NCBI RefSeq assembly: GCF_030056815.1
Contig: NZ_JASHKR010000007.1
Span: forward strand, 102,572-166,571
Origin: Rhodococcus sp. IEGM 1379
Lineage (GTDB): Bacteria > Actinomycetota > Actinomycetes > Mycobacteriales > Mycobacteriaceae
DNA: 64,000 nt
Direction: 5' to 3'
Below the pieces are notes generated by a model. The model saw only the letters and a program-made list of their open reading frames with translations, had not been told where the DNA came from and ran no database searches. This document shows positions 44,324 to 52,326 of this stretch, piece after piece. The translations under genes were made by a program, and so were the position numbers. Position 1 is the stretch's first letter; each line of letters begins with the position of its first letter.

Positions 44324-44468
44324 TTGCTTTTTTCCTTGCTGTGAAACCGTACTACATCTTCTCGCTGCTCCCAAACCACTGTCCTAGCTGGGCATTTCTG
44401 CAACTCAAAGCTTGTCGTGCGGGTCTTGCCGGTCAAACCATACTGCATCGTTTCGCTTTCGCAAAACG

Positions 44469-44541
44469 TACCCCCTACGGGATTCGAACCCGCGCTACCG
44501 CCTTGAAAGGGCGGCGTCCTAGGCCGCTAGACGAAGGGGGC
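44469..44541 (-). tRNA. tRNA-Glu (TTC)
   Basis: Minus-strand cloverleaf of 73 bases: acceptor GCCCCCT/AGGGGGT (one G-T pair) with discriminator A, anticodon loop CTTTCAA (TTC) and T-loop TTCGAAT. CCA is not encoded. Confidence 0.96.
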
Positions 44542-44653
44542 CCGTCGGATCACTCCGAACTAGTTCCCCAACGGCATTCCGTTGGGAGCTTGGATAGCTT
44601 AGGACACGTAGCTGGAAAAACCCAAATCGCCAGGTCAGATAATAGAAATCGCA

Positions 44654-45307
44654 CTATTGCTGCACGTAGGACTCAACCGGAGCCCATCCCTCGCGATGAA
44701 ACTGCTCGAGCCATTCCGCACTGGCCATCGCTTCGAGCACTACTTCGAGAGACTCTTCGAACCAGTCCCCGAGATCACCGTTCTGCGAAGTCAGGTCCGC
44801 CATGTAGCGCTGGCCGGCAAGACTTGCAGCAAGGACGCGCGTGAACTTCTCGGTATCCACGCCTTCACGGAAGAGTCCGGACTCCTGCGCCAGTGCCGCG
44901 AACTGATGCGCCGAGCGCCCCCACACCTGACCGGCACCGGACTGAACATCGGCATAGAACTCAGGCTCGATGATCAGCCTGAACTCCGCCCGCACGACCA
45001 CATTGGTGCGGAACAGCGTCGCGATGTCACGCACCAGACCGTGCAGAAGCTGGAATGGGTCAAGGTCAGTGCGCTTCGCCCATTGATCAGTGACATCGGT
45101 GAATAGCTCGATTGCGCCGGTAAGGATCGCCCTCGCCAGCTCTTCCTTCGACTGGAAATGGAAGTACATGGCGCCCTTGGTGGCTTGAGAGCCGTCAAGA
45201 ATCGCATTGACCGAGGCGGCCGCGTAGCCGCGCTTGGCGAACTCACTTGCAGCCGCTTCGACCAGGGAGGCGCGGGTACGCCGCGCACGCTCTTGTTGAC
45301 GTGCCAT
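44654..45307 (-). CDS. TetR-family regulator resembling gamma-butyrolactone receptors (ScbR/ArpA type)
   Basis: The protein has 217 residues from ATG 45307; ATG 45319 is possible. The N-terminus MARQQERARRTRASLVEAAA, then FAKRGYAAASVNAILDGSQA and TKGAMYFHFQSKEELARAIL, closely follows ScbR/ArpA autoregulator receptors. The Trp-containing ligand region (DQWAKRTDLDPFQLLHGLVR) is also typical. Receptors of this class release DNA on binding small signalling lactones and control secondary metabolism. No butyrolactone synthase (AfsA-like) gene is in the window, so it may be an orphan or pseudo-receptor. Confidence 0.82.
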   Translation of the reverse strand: MARQQERARRTRASLVEAAASEFAKRGYAAASVNAILDGSQATKGAMYFHFQSKEELARAILTGAIELFTDVTDQWAKRTDLDPFQLLHGLVRDIATLFRTNVVVRAEFRLIIEPEFYADVQSGAGQVWGRSAHQFAALAQESGLFREGVDTEKFTRVLAASLAGQRYMADLTSQNGDLGDWFEESLEVVLEAMASAEWLEQFHREGWAPVESYVQQ

Positions 45308-45446
45308 TGGCGGTGTCATACCTCTCGACGAGTCGGTCTCCGAAAGGTGCCGCCTGCGGCACCCACAATCCCCCCGAAAGTTCACAATATCTTCTCGACA
45401 TACGTCCCGTAAGGCATCACGCGACACCCACCAAAAGTACTAGTGC

Positions 45447-45468
45447 GTGTCAGTCAGTCAGATGACAC
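45447..45468. promoter_or_regulatory. Inverted repeat upstream of the TetR gene
   Basis: GTGTCA (45447-45452) and TGACAC (45463-45468) flank a GTCAGTCAGA spacer. It lies in the 420-bp interval between the receptor-like gene and marR and is a weak candidate operator. Confidence 0.35.
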
Positions 45469-45517
45469 CGAAAAGACTGCCGGTTCACATAACACACCGA
45501 GTGGTATTGTTTGGCTC

Positions 45518-45557
45518 GCTCGGGTGCGGCGCAGGGGGTGCGCATCCGAGCTTTTTT
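45518..45557 (+). terminator. Rho-independent terminator-like hairpin in the intergenic region
   Basis: GCTCGGGTGCG (45518-45528) pairs with CGCATCCGAGC (45541-45551) with one G-T wobble, followed by TTTTTT (45552-45557). No coding region precedes it on the plus strand, so it would end a short non-coding transcript or act as an attenuator ahead of marR. Confidence 0.6.
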
Positions 45558-45728
45558 GTTCCCCAAAGCCGACAATGGATCACTCACATTGCATGGATCT
45601 CAACGCAGGCCTACCTACTTGAACAACCAAAGGTACTATTTATTCCGGACAAAGGTCCCAAAATCAGGGATTTTTGGATCAATTACACAGTTAGGCTGCC
45701 TAATTTAGAGGCGGCTGAGGAGCTAAAG
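45558..45728 (+). promoter_or_regulatory. AT-rich leader and putative MarR operator
   Basis: This part of the interval is AT-rich for the window and holds no gene. The palindrome TTAGGCTGCCTAA (45691-45703) lies 26 bases before the marR start and overlaps a possible -10 (CCTAAT). It is a likely autoregulatory operator. Confidence 0.5.
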
Positions 45729-46196
45729 ATGACCCAAGACGAGATCCACGTCCTGTGGGAAGACCTCGGAGTGTTCACACGACGCCTACGCACCGAACGC
45801 AGCGAACGCGGCCTCAGCCCCACCCATATCCAGGCCCTCGGACATCTCAACCGGAGCGGACCGATGACCGCAAAAGATCTTGCGCAACTCGAGCGTGTCA
45901 CGCCCCAATCGATCGCCAAAACGATCATGACCCTCGAGCAACAGAGGATGGTGACCCGTCGATCAGACCCGTCGGACGGCCGCGCCAACCTCATCGACCT
46001 CACCGAATTGGGGACATCGACACTCCGCGACGACCGGCTGCAACTGACACAGTGGCTTACTGACGCGATGGATGCCGAGTGCACCGACGCCGAGCGCGAT
46101 CTTCTCCTTATCGCCGGAAGAATCCTGCGCAGACTCGGCCACTCCACTTCCCCACAATCCCCATCAGCCCATCCTCGAACTGCCTCGAAACCGTGA
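45729..46196 (+). CDS. MarR-family transcriptional regulator
   Basis: The protein has 155 residues from ATG 45729, with GAGGAGC upstream; the longer open frame from 45447 is non-coding leader. The winged helix is MTAKDLAQLERVTPQSIAKT, IMTLEQQRMVTR, and the wing RSDPSDGRANLIDLTE. It sits directly before the remains of an MFS drug-efflux gene on the same strand, the usual pairing for a repressor of a multidrug pump. With the pump destroyed, this regulator is probably orphaned. Confidence 0.88.
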   Translation: MTQDEIHVLWEDLGVFTRRLRTERSERGLSPTHIQALGHLNRSGPMTAKDLAQLERVTPQSIAKTIMTLEQQRMVTRRSDPSDGRANLIDLTELGTSTLRDDRLQLTQWLTDAMDAECTDAERDLLLIAGRILRRLGHSTSPQSPSAHPRTASKP

Positions 46197-46229
46197 CGGA
46201 CACAGACGGGCATCGCCACCACGAGCGTC

Positions 46230-47250
46230 CGTCCCCCTTCGACTGAATCTCGCGCTGGGATCCGGCGCACGATTCCTGCAGCCACTGAATGGCACAGCGT
46301 GGGTGATCTCCGCGCTCTATATCGCCACGGCTGTTACCGCTCCGACTGCCGGGCGTCCTCAATCCTCGGAGCCAAGCGCACCTACCTCGCCGGCCTCGGT
46401 CTGATCGCCGCCGGCGCGATCCACGGATCACTCGCCCAGTCGTTGGGCTGGCTCATCGCCGCACGAATACTCCTCGGAATCGGAACGGCGACGCAGTATC
46501 CCAACGCCATGACCGTCGTCCGCCGGTATGCCGATCAGCACAACGCTCAAACACGTTCCGCAATAGCAACACTCACTATCTGTGCACAATCCGTCGTCGC
46601 AGTATCCGCAATTCTGTTCACACTGTGGGAGCGTCGAACGGCCACACCGTTCATCGACGTCCGCGCAGTCGCGGCCAACCATGCATTGAGCATGACCCTC
46701 AGCCGCACTCTCCTGACCTACACGCCGTTCTACTGCATCTTCTTCGGACTCCCCCAGGGCTACAGGTCGCCTGCGGCCTCTCGCCCACAAACGCCGGCCT
46801 CTTCATGCTTCCCATCGCCGCCGTAGGAATCGTCTCCACGATGACCGCATCCCGGACCTACGGCCGCTACGGCGCGCGAACCACCCTGCTGATCGGAACC
46901 GCAGCACTGGCCGTCGGCGGACTTCTCGTCACGTTCGTGGAATCGAGCAGCACTCCCCTCGTTGTCCTTCTTGTCGTCGCCGCGATCCTCGGCATCCCGA
47001 ACGGCTCCAACAACATGGGCAACCAGAATCTCGTCAACTCCGTGACCACCTCCGCGACGTCGGGACGGCTATCGGCCTTTACCGGACTATCCAGTGCATC
47101 GGAGCCAACCTCGCGGCCGTCGTCATCGAACTGACCATGCGTGGGACCATCAACGACTCCGGTTTACACCGCACCGGAGAAGTCATCATGATCATCGGAA
47201 TCACCCTTCTAATGGGGGTGGTGTTTTCACGCTCTCTGCGGTCTGGTTAG
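46230..47250 (+). pseudogene. Decayed MFS (DHA2-like) efflux transporter
   Basis: Pieces of one transporter lie in order but in four reading frames: GTAWVISALYIATAVTAPTA (about 46285-46352), GAKRTYLAGLGLIAAGAIHG to TLTICAQSVVAVSAIL (about 46350-46770), GLSPTNAGLFMLPIAAVGIV to NNMGNQNLVNSVTTSATSG (about 46775-47075), and TIQCIGANLAAVVIELTMRG ending at TAG 47248-47250. The middle is also shortened, since the third to seventh helices of a 14-helix carrier cannot all be found. At least three frameshifts plus an internal deletion make function impossible. Confidence 0.9.
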
Positions 47251-47262
47251 ACTCTGCGCCGC

Positions 47263-47338
47263 GCCCCTATAGCTCAGTTGGTAGAGCTACGGACTTTTAA
47301 TCCGCAGGTCGTAGGTTCGAGTCCTACTGGGGGCACCA
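47263..47338 (+). tRNA. tRNA-Lys (TTT)
   Basis: Plus-strand cloverleaf: acceptor GCCCCTA/TGGGGGC (with a wobble), D-arm GCTC/GAGC, anticodon loop CTTTTAA (TTT) and T-loop TTCGAGT. CCA is encoded (47336-47338). It begins 12 bases after the MFS pseudogene. Confidence 0.97.
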
Positions 47339-47341
47339 TAT

Positions 47342-47362
47342 TGAACAGGCTCTGCCTGTTCA
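47342..47362 (+). repeat. Short hairpin after tRNA-Lys
   Basis: TGAACAGGC and GCCTGTTCA form a 9-bp perfect stem with a TCT loop just behind the tRNA. It is probably a processing or 3'-end structure ahead of the stronger terminator at 47390. Confidence 0.6.
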
Positions 47363-47389
47363 CATTGTGGGATGCACATGTTCGGATCG

Positions 47390-47427
47390 GCGGGAGTGGC
47401 CACAGAGTGGTCACTCCCGCCTTTTTA
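47390..47427 (+). terminator. Rho-independent terminator after tRNA-Lys
   Basis: GCGGGAGTGGCCAC (47390-47403) pairs with GTGGTCACTCCCGC (47407-47420) with one wobble and a 3-base loop, followed by CTTTTTATT. Confidence 0.9.
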
Positions 47428-47455
47428 TTACGTGTCGCGAGCGAAACTGCAGACG

Positions 47456-48279
47456 TCAGAACGCGAGGAACGCCGCGTTTCCTGCTCTAGCTACGGTGAA
47501 CAGAGTCCAGTCGTTGATGATGTGCGCACCGGAGGAGACCCACAGGTTCTTCGTGCGAATGTAGGCCAATGTCAGGATAATTCGAGCGCCACCGATGACG
47601 ACGAAGGCCTGAGCGAAGTTCCAGTCGTAGGTCGGCAGGTGCGCGGCAGCGAACCACAGCGAACTGATCAGCCAGGCCGGCAGGATCGCATTCTGGCGTG
47701 AGAACTTCGCCTTCGCGAACAGGAAGTACATCACTGCGAGGAACGGGATGATCGTGAAAACGTCCTCACCGATCAACTGGAAGAAGGTTCCGACGTAGAA
47801 CGCCAGCGTGCCCAAGCCACCCGCTTCTCCGGCACCTTCGAGAACATCATTTGCAGCCGTACCGAAGATCGACTGGACGATCAGAGCCAGCACGAACGTC
47901 GCCGCGATATTGAGAACCGCGAAACCGATCATCACCAGCACATCATCACCAGCACATCGTGACCGCGCACCTTCCGGAACAGTGCGCGCCAGTGATCCTT
48001 GGTCACCACGGCCAATACGACGAGCGGGATGGTCACGAACAGAATCCGCGGGATCAGCGCCACGAAGTTGTTGGGCTGCGGAGTGAGAACGAACGCCAAG
48101 AAGCCGACAACAACGGACGACACTGCGAGGATCCACTGCTTCACCGTGAGTGCGGCGGGCACATCGTTGTAGAACGGGAAGTCTGCATCGTCGCGACGCT
48201 CGATCAGGCGGCCGAAACGATCATTCGGGGTCTCTGTTTCACCTGTCGGAATCTCATGTGTACCGGACCGACCGCTCAC
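47456..48279 (-). pseudogene. CPBP-family intramembrane protease, broken by a 14-bp duplication
   Basis: Translation starts at GTG 48279 (AAAAGGG upstream) with SGRSGTHEIPTGETETPNDR and two helices, then reaches VRGHDVLVMMCW and a stop at 47932. The rest continues in another frame from DDVLVMIGFAVLNIAATFVL. The break coincides with an exact 14-bp tandem repeat at 47931-47958. Deleting one copy gives an uninterrupted 269-residue protein. The CPBP/Abi motifs survive downstream: QLIGEDVFTIIPFLAVM, SSLWFAAAHLPTYDW and VSSGAHIINDW. The damage looks very recent and could revert by slippage. Confidence 0.88.
47931..47958. repeat. Exact 14-bp tandem duplication
   Basis: ATCACCAGCACATC occurs at 47931-47944 and again at 47945-47958. 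It lies inside the CPBP gene and causes its frameshift. Confidence 0.95.
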
Positions 48280-48384
48280 AGCTTGCCCTTTTGTGTAGTT
48301 TCTGGACCTCAATAATCGCAGTTTCCACCAAAATGGCATCGTCGGCGCGCTCAGGAATCTCCCGAAACAGGTGCGTCAGCGCAG

Positions 48385-48942
48385 TCAGGAACTCGTGATC
48401 AATCGCCGGACTGATTCGACAGCCGTCTGCCTACGCTGAGCGGGCGATCGAGATGTCTTCCCTCCGTACGGAAGCGCCAGAGTTCGGGCTATCTCTGTGA
48501 TCACGAATAATAGTTCCGGCGCATTCCAAGCGGGATCTATGTGCCCCTCCGCCTGGCCTTTGCGAATCTCTGCAATCTTCGGTCGCAGTGTCTTGCTTCG
48601 TAAGTCGTTCTCGCTCATGACGTCCGGCGCTTCGAGATCCGCCCACTCTTGCAAACGCGCATTCTCGGGGTGCGCCAGATAGTTGTCGAAAAGCCGACCG
48701 ACATATCCGGGCAGGTCGTCGCCGCGAAGGGCTGTCTCGGTAGAGGTCTCGACCGTCCACTGCGCAGTGACAGCGGCAAACAACTCTTCCTTGCTCGCGA
48801 AATACGCGTACAGGCGATCTTTGCTGGCGTGAGCGTCGGCGGCAATCCGATTTATCCGAGCGCCCGCCAGGCCGTACTTGGCAAATTCTTCCTTCGCGGC
48901 CGCAAGAATGCGGACCCTGGTCGCTTCCCCGGCTGAACGCAT
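48385..48942 (-). CDS. TetR-family regulator of the GXWXG/alcohol dehydrogenase genes
   Basis: The 185-residue protein has the TetR HTH at the N-terminus (TRVRILAAAKEEFAKYGLAG, ARINRIAADAHASKDRLYAY, FASKEELF) and a short helical ligand domain. It is divergent from the GXWXG-domain gene at 49054 across a 111-bp region that carries two tandem, similar operators (48971-48990 and 49006-49025). It very probably represses itself and that operon. The inducer is unknown. Confidence 0.9.
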   Translation of the reverse strand: MRSAGEATRVRILAAAKEEFAKYGLAGARINRIAADAHASKDRLYAYFASKEELFAAVTAQWTVETSTETALRGDDLPGYVGRLFDNYLAHPENARLQEWADLEAPDVMSENDLRSKTLRPKIAEIRKGQAEGHIDPAWNAPELLFVITEIARTLALPYGGKTSRSPAQRRQTAVESVRRLITSS

Positions 48943-48970
48943 GTGAACAGCCTAGAACGAATTGACCGTT

Positions 48971-49026
48971 GCCGAACCATCTGGTTCGGCGTAGCGTCCG
49001 GAGTTGGCGAACAGTTTGGTTCGCAA
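48971..49026. promoter_or_regulatory. Two tandem TetR-type operators
   Basis: The perfect dyad GCCGAACCA-TC-TGGTTCGGC is at 48971-48990. A second related site, GCGAAC-N6-GTTCGC, is at 49007-49024. Aligned over 20 bases the two match at 14 positions, and their centres are 35 bp apart. They occupy the divergent region between tetR and the GXWXG gene. Confidence 0.75.
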
Positions 49027-49053
49027 ACTTAAACTCCGACCGCAAGGATCCCC

Positions 49054-49527
49054 ATGAATCTCGACGAGGCCCGCACCGCATTCACTCAGCTCCGAGCAGC
49101 CGAAAGTGGTGTTTCACCTGCGGAACTCGACGAAATCTGGGCAGCGCTCGACACCGTCGCCGCGGCCGACATCCTCGGAGAATGGAAGGGCGACGACTTC
49201 GCTACCGGCCACCGGCTACACGACGCACTGGCCGCGACCCGCTGGTACGGAAAGACCTTCAACTCGCTCAACGACGCCAAGCCTTTGATCTGCCGCGACG
49301 AAGACGGCAACCTCTACTCCGACATCAAGGGTGGCAACGGAGAAGCGAGCCTGTGGAACATCGAATTCCGCGGCGAAGTGACAGCAACGATGGTCTACGA
49401 CGGAGTATCGATCTTCGACCATTTCAAGAAGGTCGACGAGCAGACTCTGATGGGGATCATGAACGGCAAGTCGAAGTTGGTGTTCGACAACGGTCAGCAC
49501 TACTACTTCCTGCTCGAGCGAGCTTGA
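49054..49527 (+). CDS. GXWXG and DUF4334 domain protein
   Basis: The 157-residue soluble protein has an N-terminal GXWXG domain (LGEWKGDDFATGHRLHDALA, containing the G-x-W-x-G motif, and RWYGKTFNSLNDAKPLIC) and a C-terminal DUF4334 domain (ASLWNIEFRGEVTATMVYDG, PIxDHFKKVD-type IFDHFKKVDE). This two-domain protein is widespread in actinobacteria and fungi, and its biochemical function is not established. CGCAAGG-type spacing precedes ATG 49054. The coding region ends 23 bases before a Zn alcohol dehydrogenase, so the two form one operon under the TetR regulator. Confidence 0.9.
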   Translation: MNLDEARTAFTQLRAAESGVSPAELDEIWAALDTVAAADILGEWKGDDFATGHRLHDALAATRWYGKTFNSLNDAKPLICRDEDGNLYSDIKGGNGEASLWNIEFRGEVTATMVYDGVSIFDHFKKVDEQTLMGIMNGKSKLVFDNGQHYYFLLERA

Positions 49528-49550
49528 TTCGCGCCGAAGAAGAATTCGTT

Positions 49551-50639
49551 ATGCAGATGACAGCTGCACTGTCTCGCGGTCCGGAATCACCGTTCGCACT
49601 CGAAACCGTCCAGATCGACGATCCCCGCGCTGACGAGATATTGGTACGCATTGTCGCAACAGGACTGTGCCACACAGATCTCTTCACCAAATCCCTGCTG
49701 CCGGAAAAGGTTGGCGCCTGCCTGTTCGGGCATGAAGGTGCGGGAATCGTCGAGGCTGTGGGATCCGAGATCACACACATCACCGAGGGCGATCACGTAC
49801 TCCTGAGCGTTCGCAGTTGCGGTGCATGCCGCCAATGCGTCGACGGACACCGAGCGTATTGCGAACGCTCCCAACAACTCAACAGCTCGGGCGTTCGCAC
49901 TGACGGTTCCTCCCCGGTCCATCAGAACGGCGCGCCAATCAGAGCCGCCTACTTCGGGCAGTCCAGCTTCGCGCAATACGCGATCGCGACGGCTGACAAC
50001 ACGGTCGTGGTCGATCCGTCGATCGACCTGACCGTCGTAGCGCCACTGGGTTGCGGATTCCAGACAGGTGCCGGCGCTGTACTCAATATGCTTCGGCCCG
50101 AACCTGATTCGACGTTTGTCGTCTTCGGAGTCGGCAGCGTCGGGTTCGCTGCCCTCCTGGCCGCACGAACAGCGGGGGTCAGCACCGTCGTCGCAGTCGA
50201 CCCGGTGGCGGAACGTCGAAAACTCGCGGAAGAGTTCGGCGCGGCCACGGTCGATCCGGCAATCGACAACGTCGTCGATGCCGTGCGTGCTGCCACCGAC
50301 GGCGGTTCCACACATTCACTGGACACCACCGGGATCGGCACAGTCATCAATCAGGGTGTCGCATCACTGCGTGCACGTGGAACGCTGGCCGTGGTCGGGC
50401 TCGGCGCACGCGAAGTCACTCTGAATATGGCCGACATCATGCTGAACGGGAAGACCGTTCGCGGGTGCGTCGAAGGCGACTCGGACGTCACGACTTTCAT
50501 TCCCCGACTCGTCGAACTCTTCAACGCGGGCAGCTTCCCGATCGATCGCCTGGTAACGCCCTATGCATTCGCCGACATCAACCAAGCCCTCGCCGATCAA
50601 GCCTCGGGAAAGGTGATCAAACCCGTCCTCTTGTGGTGA
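49551..50639 (+). CDS. Zinc-dependent alcohol dehydrogenase (aryl-alcohol type)
   Basis: The 362-residue medium-chain dehydrogenase starts at ATG 49551 (GAAGAAG 8 bases upstream; ATG 49557 also possible). Catalytic-zinc residues are in GLCHTDLF and GHEGAGIV, and structural-zinc cysteines in CGACRQCVDGHRAYC. The cofactor loop is FGVGSVGFAALLAARTAG, with VVAVDPVAERR indicating an Asp at the strand end and so NAD preference. The protein resembles benzyl/aryl alcohol dehydrogenases (XylB-like). It is co-transcribed with the GXWXG protein, suggesting oxidation of an inducing alcohol. Confidence 0.92.
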   Translation: MQMTAALSRGPESPFALETVQIDDPRADEILVRIVATGLCHTDLFTKSLLPEKVGACLFGHEGAGIVEAVGSEITHITEGDHVLLSVRSCGACRQCVDGHRAYCERSQQLNSSGVRTDGSSPVHQNGAPIRAAYFGQSSFAQYAIATADNTVVVDPSIDLTVVAPLGCGFQTGAGAVLNMLRPEPDSTFVVFGVGSVGFAALLAARTAGVSTVVAVDPVAERRKLAEEFGAATVDPAIDNVVDAVRAATDGGSTHSLDTTGIGTVINQGVASLRARGTLAVVGLGAREVTLNMADIMLNGKTVRGCVEGDSDVTTFIPRLVELFNAGSFPIDRLVTPYAFADINQALADQASGKVIKPVLLW

Positions 50640-50652
50640 ACCAAGCGCCGGT

Positions 50653-51252
50653 TCACTTTTCGAGATTCGGACTCTCGACATTGACCTCGGGCTCAGCTTT
50701 CTTGCCGTCGCCCTTCTTGCCGGCGCCGCGCATCTTCTCGAGTTCCTTGCCGCGCTTGTTGTACATGTACCCGAGAAAAATGATCCCGAGGAACAGAGCC
50801 ACACCGATTACAGCGCCCAGCACCGAGGCACCGCGGAAGCCGGGGCCGTCGACGTCGAGGACACGTTCGCCGGCATGCGCGGCACTACTGTTGCCGAGCA
50901 CGATGCTCAGTGTCAGCAGGTTGGGCAAAGCGAAAATCACGCCGAGCACCAAAGCGCTGATCTGCATTACACGAGCGTGCTTGCGCTTGCGTACCTGCCA
51001 AATCGCACGGAAGAAGAGCAGCGGAACCAACGTGCACACGAGCCCGAACATCACGCCCCACGCAATGCCGCCACTGAAACTGCCGTCGGCGAGCGACGCA
51101 ATCCGCTGAGACCACCAGCGTGGAAGGAGCGCGGCGAGAATCAAATAGGTGATGACCAGCACTACCGCCGCGACAGCGATTCCGATGGCCTTCTTCGCCC
51201 ACGGCGGCATTCCGGGTGCAGTTGTAGCCGGTGATGTTTCCGGTGTCGTCAT
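50653..51252 (-). CDS. Four-helix membrane protein of unknown function
   Basis: The 199-residue protein has hydrophobic helices at about 21-44 (AIGIAVAAVVLVITYLILAA), 63-84 (IAWGVMFGLVCTLVPLLFFR), 96-118 (QISALVLGVIFALPNLLTLS) and 143-164 (VLGAVIGVALFLGIIFLGYM), and a charged Lys/Glu-rich C-terminal tail. GAGGA precedes ATG 51252. I do not recognise a characterised family. It lies tail-to-tail with the alcohol dehydrogenase, with a 13-base gap. Confidence 0.8.
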   Translation of the reverse strand: MTTPETSPATTAPGMPPWAKKAIGIAVAAVVLVITYLILAALLPRWWSQRIASLADGSFSGGIAWGVMFGLVCTLVPLLFFRAIWQVRKRKHARVMQISALVLGVIFALPNLLTLSIVLGNSSAAHAGERVLDVDGPGFRGASVLGAVIGVALFLGIIFLGYMYNKRGKELEKMRGAGKKGDGKKAEPEVNVESPNLEK

Positions 51253-51286
51253 GACAAATCCTCGTTTTGGTTCGGCGCTGTTGTTG

Positions 51287-51679
51287 TCACGAATCTAACT
51301 GTTGTCTGCCGCGGGTATCCGCATCGAGCACAATTCGGGCAAGCCGCTTGGGTGCCACCAGTGTGTAGGAGGTGTAGATCCATTCTTCGAGTTGATCCCA
51401 CAGTTCTTCGGGGACGTCGGCACCGATGTCCAGAACGACCCAGCCGTGCCTCCCCAACCCGTAGCTCGCCGGGCTGACAAAGGACTCCGTAGCCACAACA
51501 GCTTCGGCCTCTTCTTTGCTCAGCTTCACCGTCAGAGACGTCGCTTCGACATTGCAGAACACGAAGTTCTTGCCCCGCACCCGAAATGTGGGATGTCCGT
51601 CCCACGCCTCGATGTCGACGCGCTGAGCCTCGGGAAGACTCAACGAGATCTCCTCGAGCCGAACCATGTTGTCCGTCAT
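51287..51679 (-). CDS. MmcQ/YjbR-family protein
   Basis: The 130-residue protein from ATG 51679 (ATG 51667 also possible) belongs to the MmcQ/YjbR family, whose fold resembles a CyaY/DNA-binding double wing. Typical features are LPEAQRVDIEAWDGHPTFRV, NFVFCNVE, VSPASYGLGRHGWVVLDIG and a C-terminal SYTLVAPKRLAR. The molecular role of the family is not settled. It is followed 35 bases later by the four-helix membrane protein on the same strand. Confidence 0.88.
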   Translation of the reverse strand: MTDNMVRLEEISLSLPEAQRVDIEAWDGHPTFRVRGKNFVFCNVEATSLTVKLSKEEAEAVVATESFVSPASYGLGRHGWVVLDIGADVPEELWDQLEEWIYTSYTLVAPKRLARIVLDADTRGRQQLDS

Positions 51680-51779
51680 GACAGACGATTGTGCACGTAG
51701 TTCTCGGCGCATCCCACCCGTAATCGCGTTAGGCTCCCGTTGACCGCGTTAGACGACCTCAATCCTTCGGGAGAGTGGC

Positions 51780-52226
51780 ATGCGTACGTTTGTTCATGTG
51801 GTGCTGCTGATCTGCGGCATTGCCATTGCAGTCGGCTCGTTCATGTCGATATTGGCCGGCGTCAAACCCATCAACGTCCGCCTGGAGGATTTGAGAGACG
51901 GGTTTCCGGTGGGCTGGGTGATCGAGCAGATCGGCGAACAATCCGTGACGTTCTATCGATCGATGATGATCCTGCTCCTTGCTGCCGCAGTGCTGATTCT
52001 CGTTGCCGCGCTGTTCGGCTCACGCATCGCGGCCTGGCTGGGAATCGTTGTCGGTTTGGGGACGCTGGGCACGTTCTATTACCGCGTGAACGACCAATTC
52101 GGCAACGTCATCAGGGAAAACTACTCCACAGTCCTGACCAATCAGACAGGATTCATTTTGACCGCCGGCGGTCTGATTCTCGCGCTTCTCGCCTGCCTGG
52201 TTCCTCGCGAGAAAGCCGGATCCTGA
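51780..52226 (+). CDS. Small membrane protein of unknown function
   Basis: The 148-residue protein has an N-terminal hydrophobic segment (VHVVLLICGIAIAVGSFMSI), two closely spaced helices (MMILLLAAAVLILVAALFGS and IAAWLGIVVGLGTLGTFYY) and a C-terminal helix (TGFILTAGGLILALLACLVP), with a polar extracellular or periplasmic loop between the first two. GGGAGAG precedes ATG 51780. The family is not recognised, and neither neighbour suggests a function. Confidence 0.78.
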   Translation: MRTFVHVVLLICGIAIAVGSFMSILAGVKPINVRLEDLRDGFPVGWVIEQIGEQSVTFYRSMMILLLAAAVLILVAALFGSRIAAWLGIVVGLGTLGTFYYRVNDQFGNVIRENYSTVLTNQTGFILTAGGLILALLACLVPREKAGS

Positions 52227-52326
52227 CCACAGAGCAACCTCAGGGTTACTCGAGAGCCGAACATTGACTAGTGTCTGCATCAACCGGGTGCTGACCAAGG
52301 AAACACCCCAGAAGAGGTAGGCATCA

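Noticed and set aside
44324..44468. A small gene between tRNA-Asp and tRNA-Glu
   Set aside because: No open frame with a ribosome site or recognisable product; it appears to be plain spacer.
47250..47338. tRNA-Lys as an integration site of a mobile element
   Set aside because: A pseudogene lies next to it, but no integrase, no repeated tRNA 3' end and no change in composition is visible.
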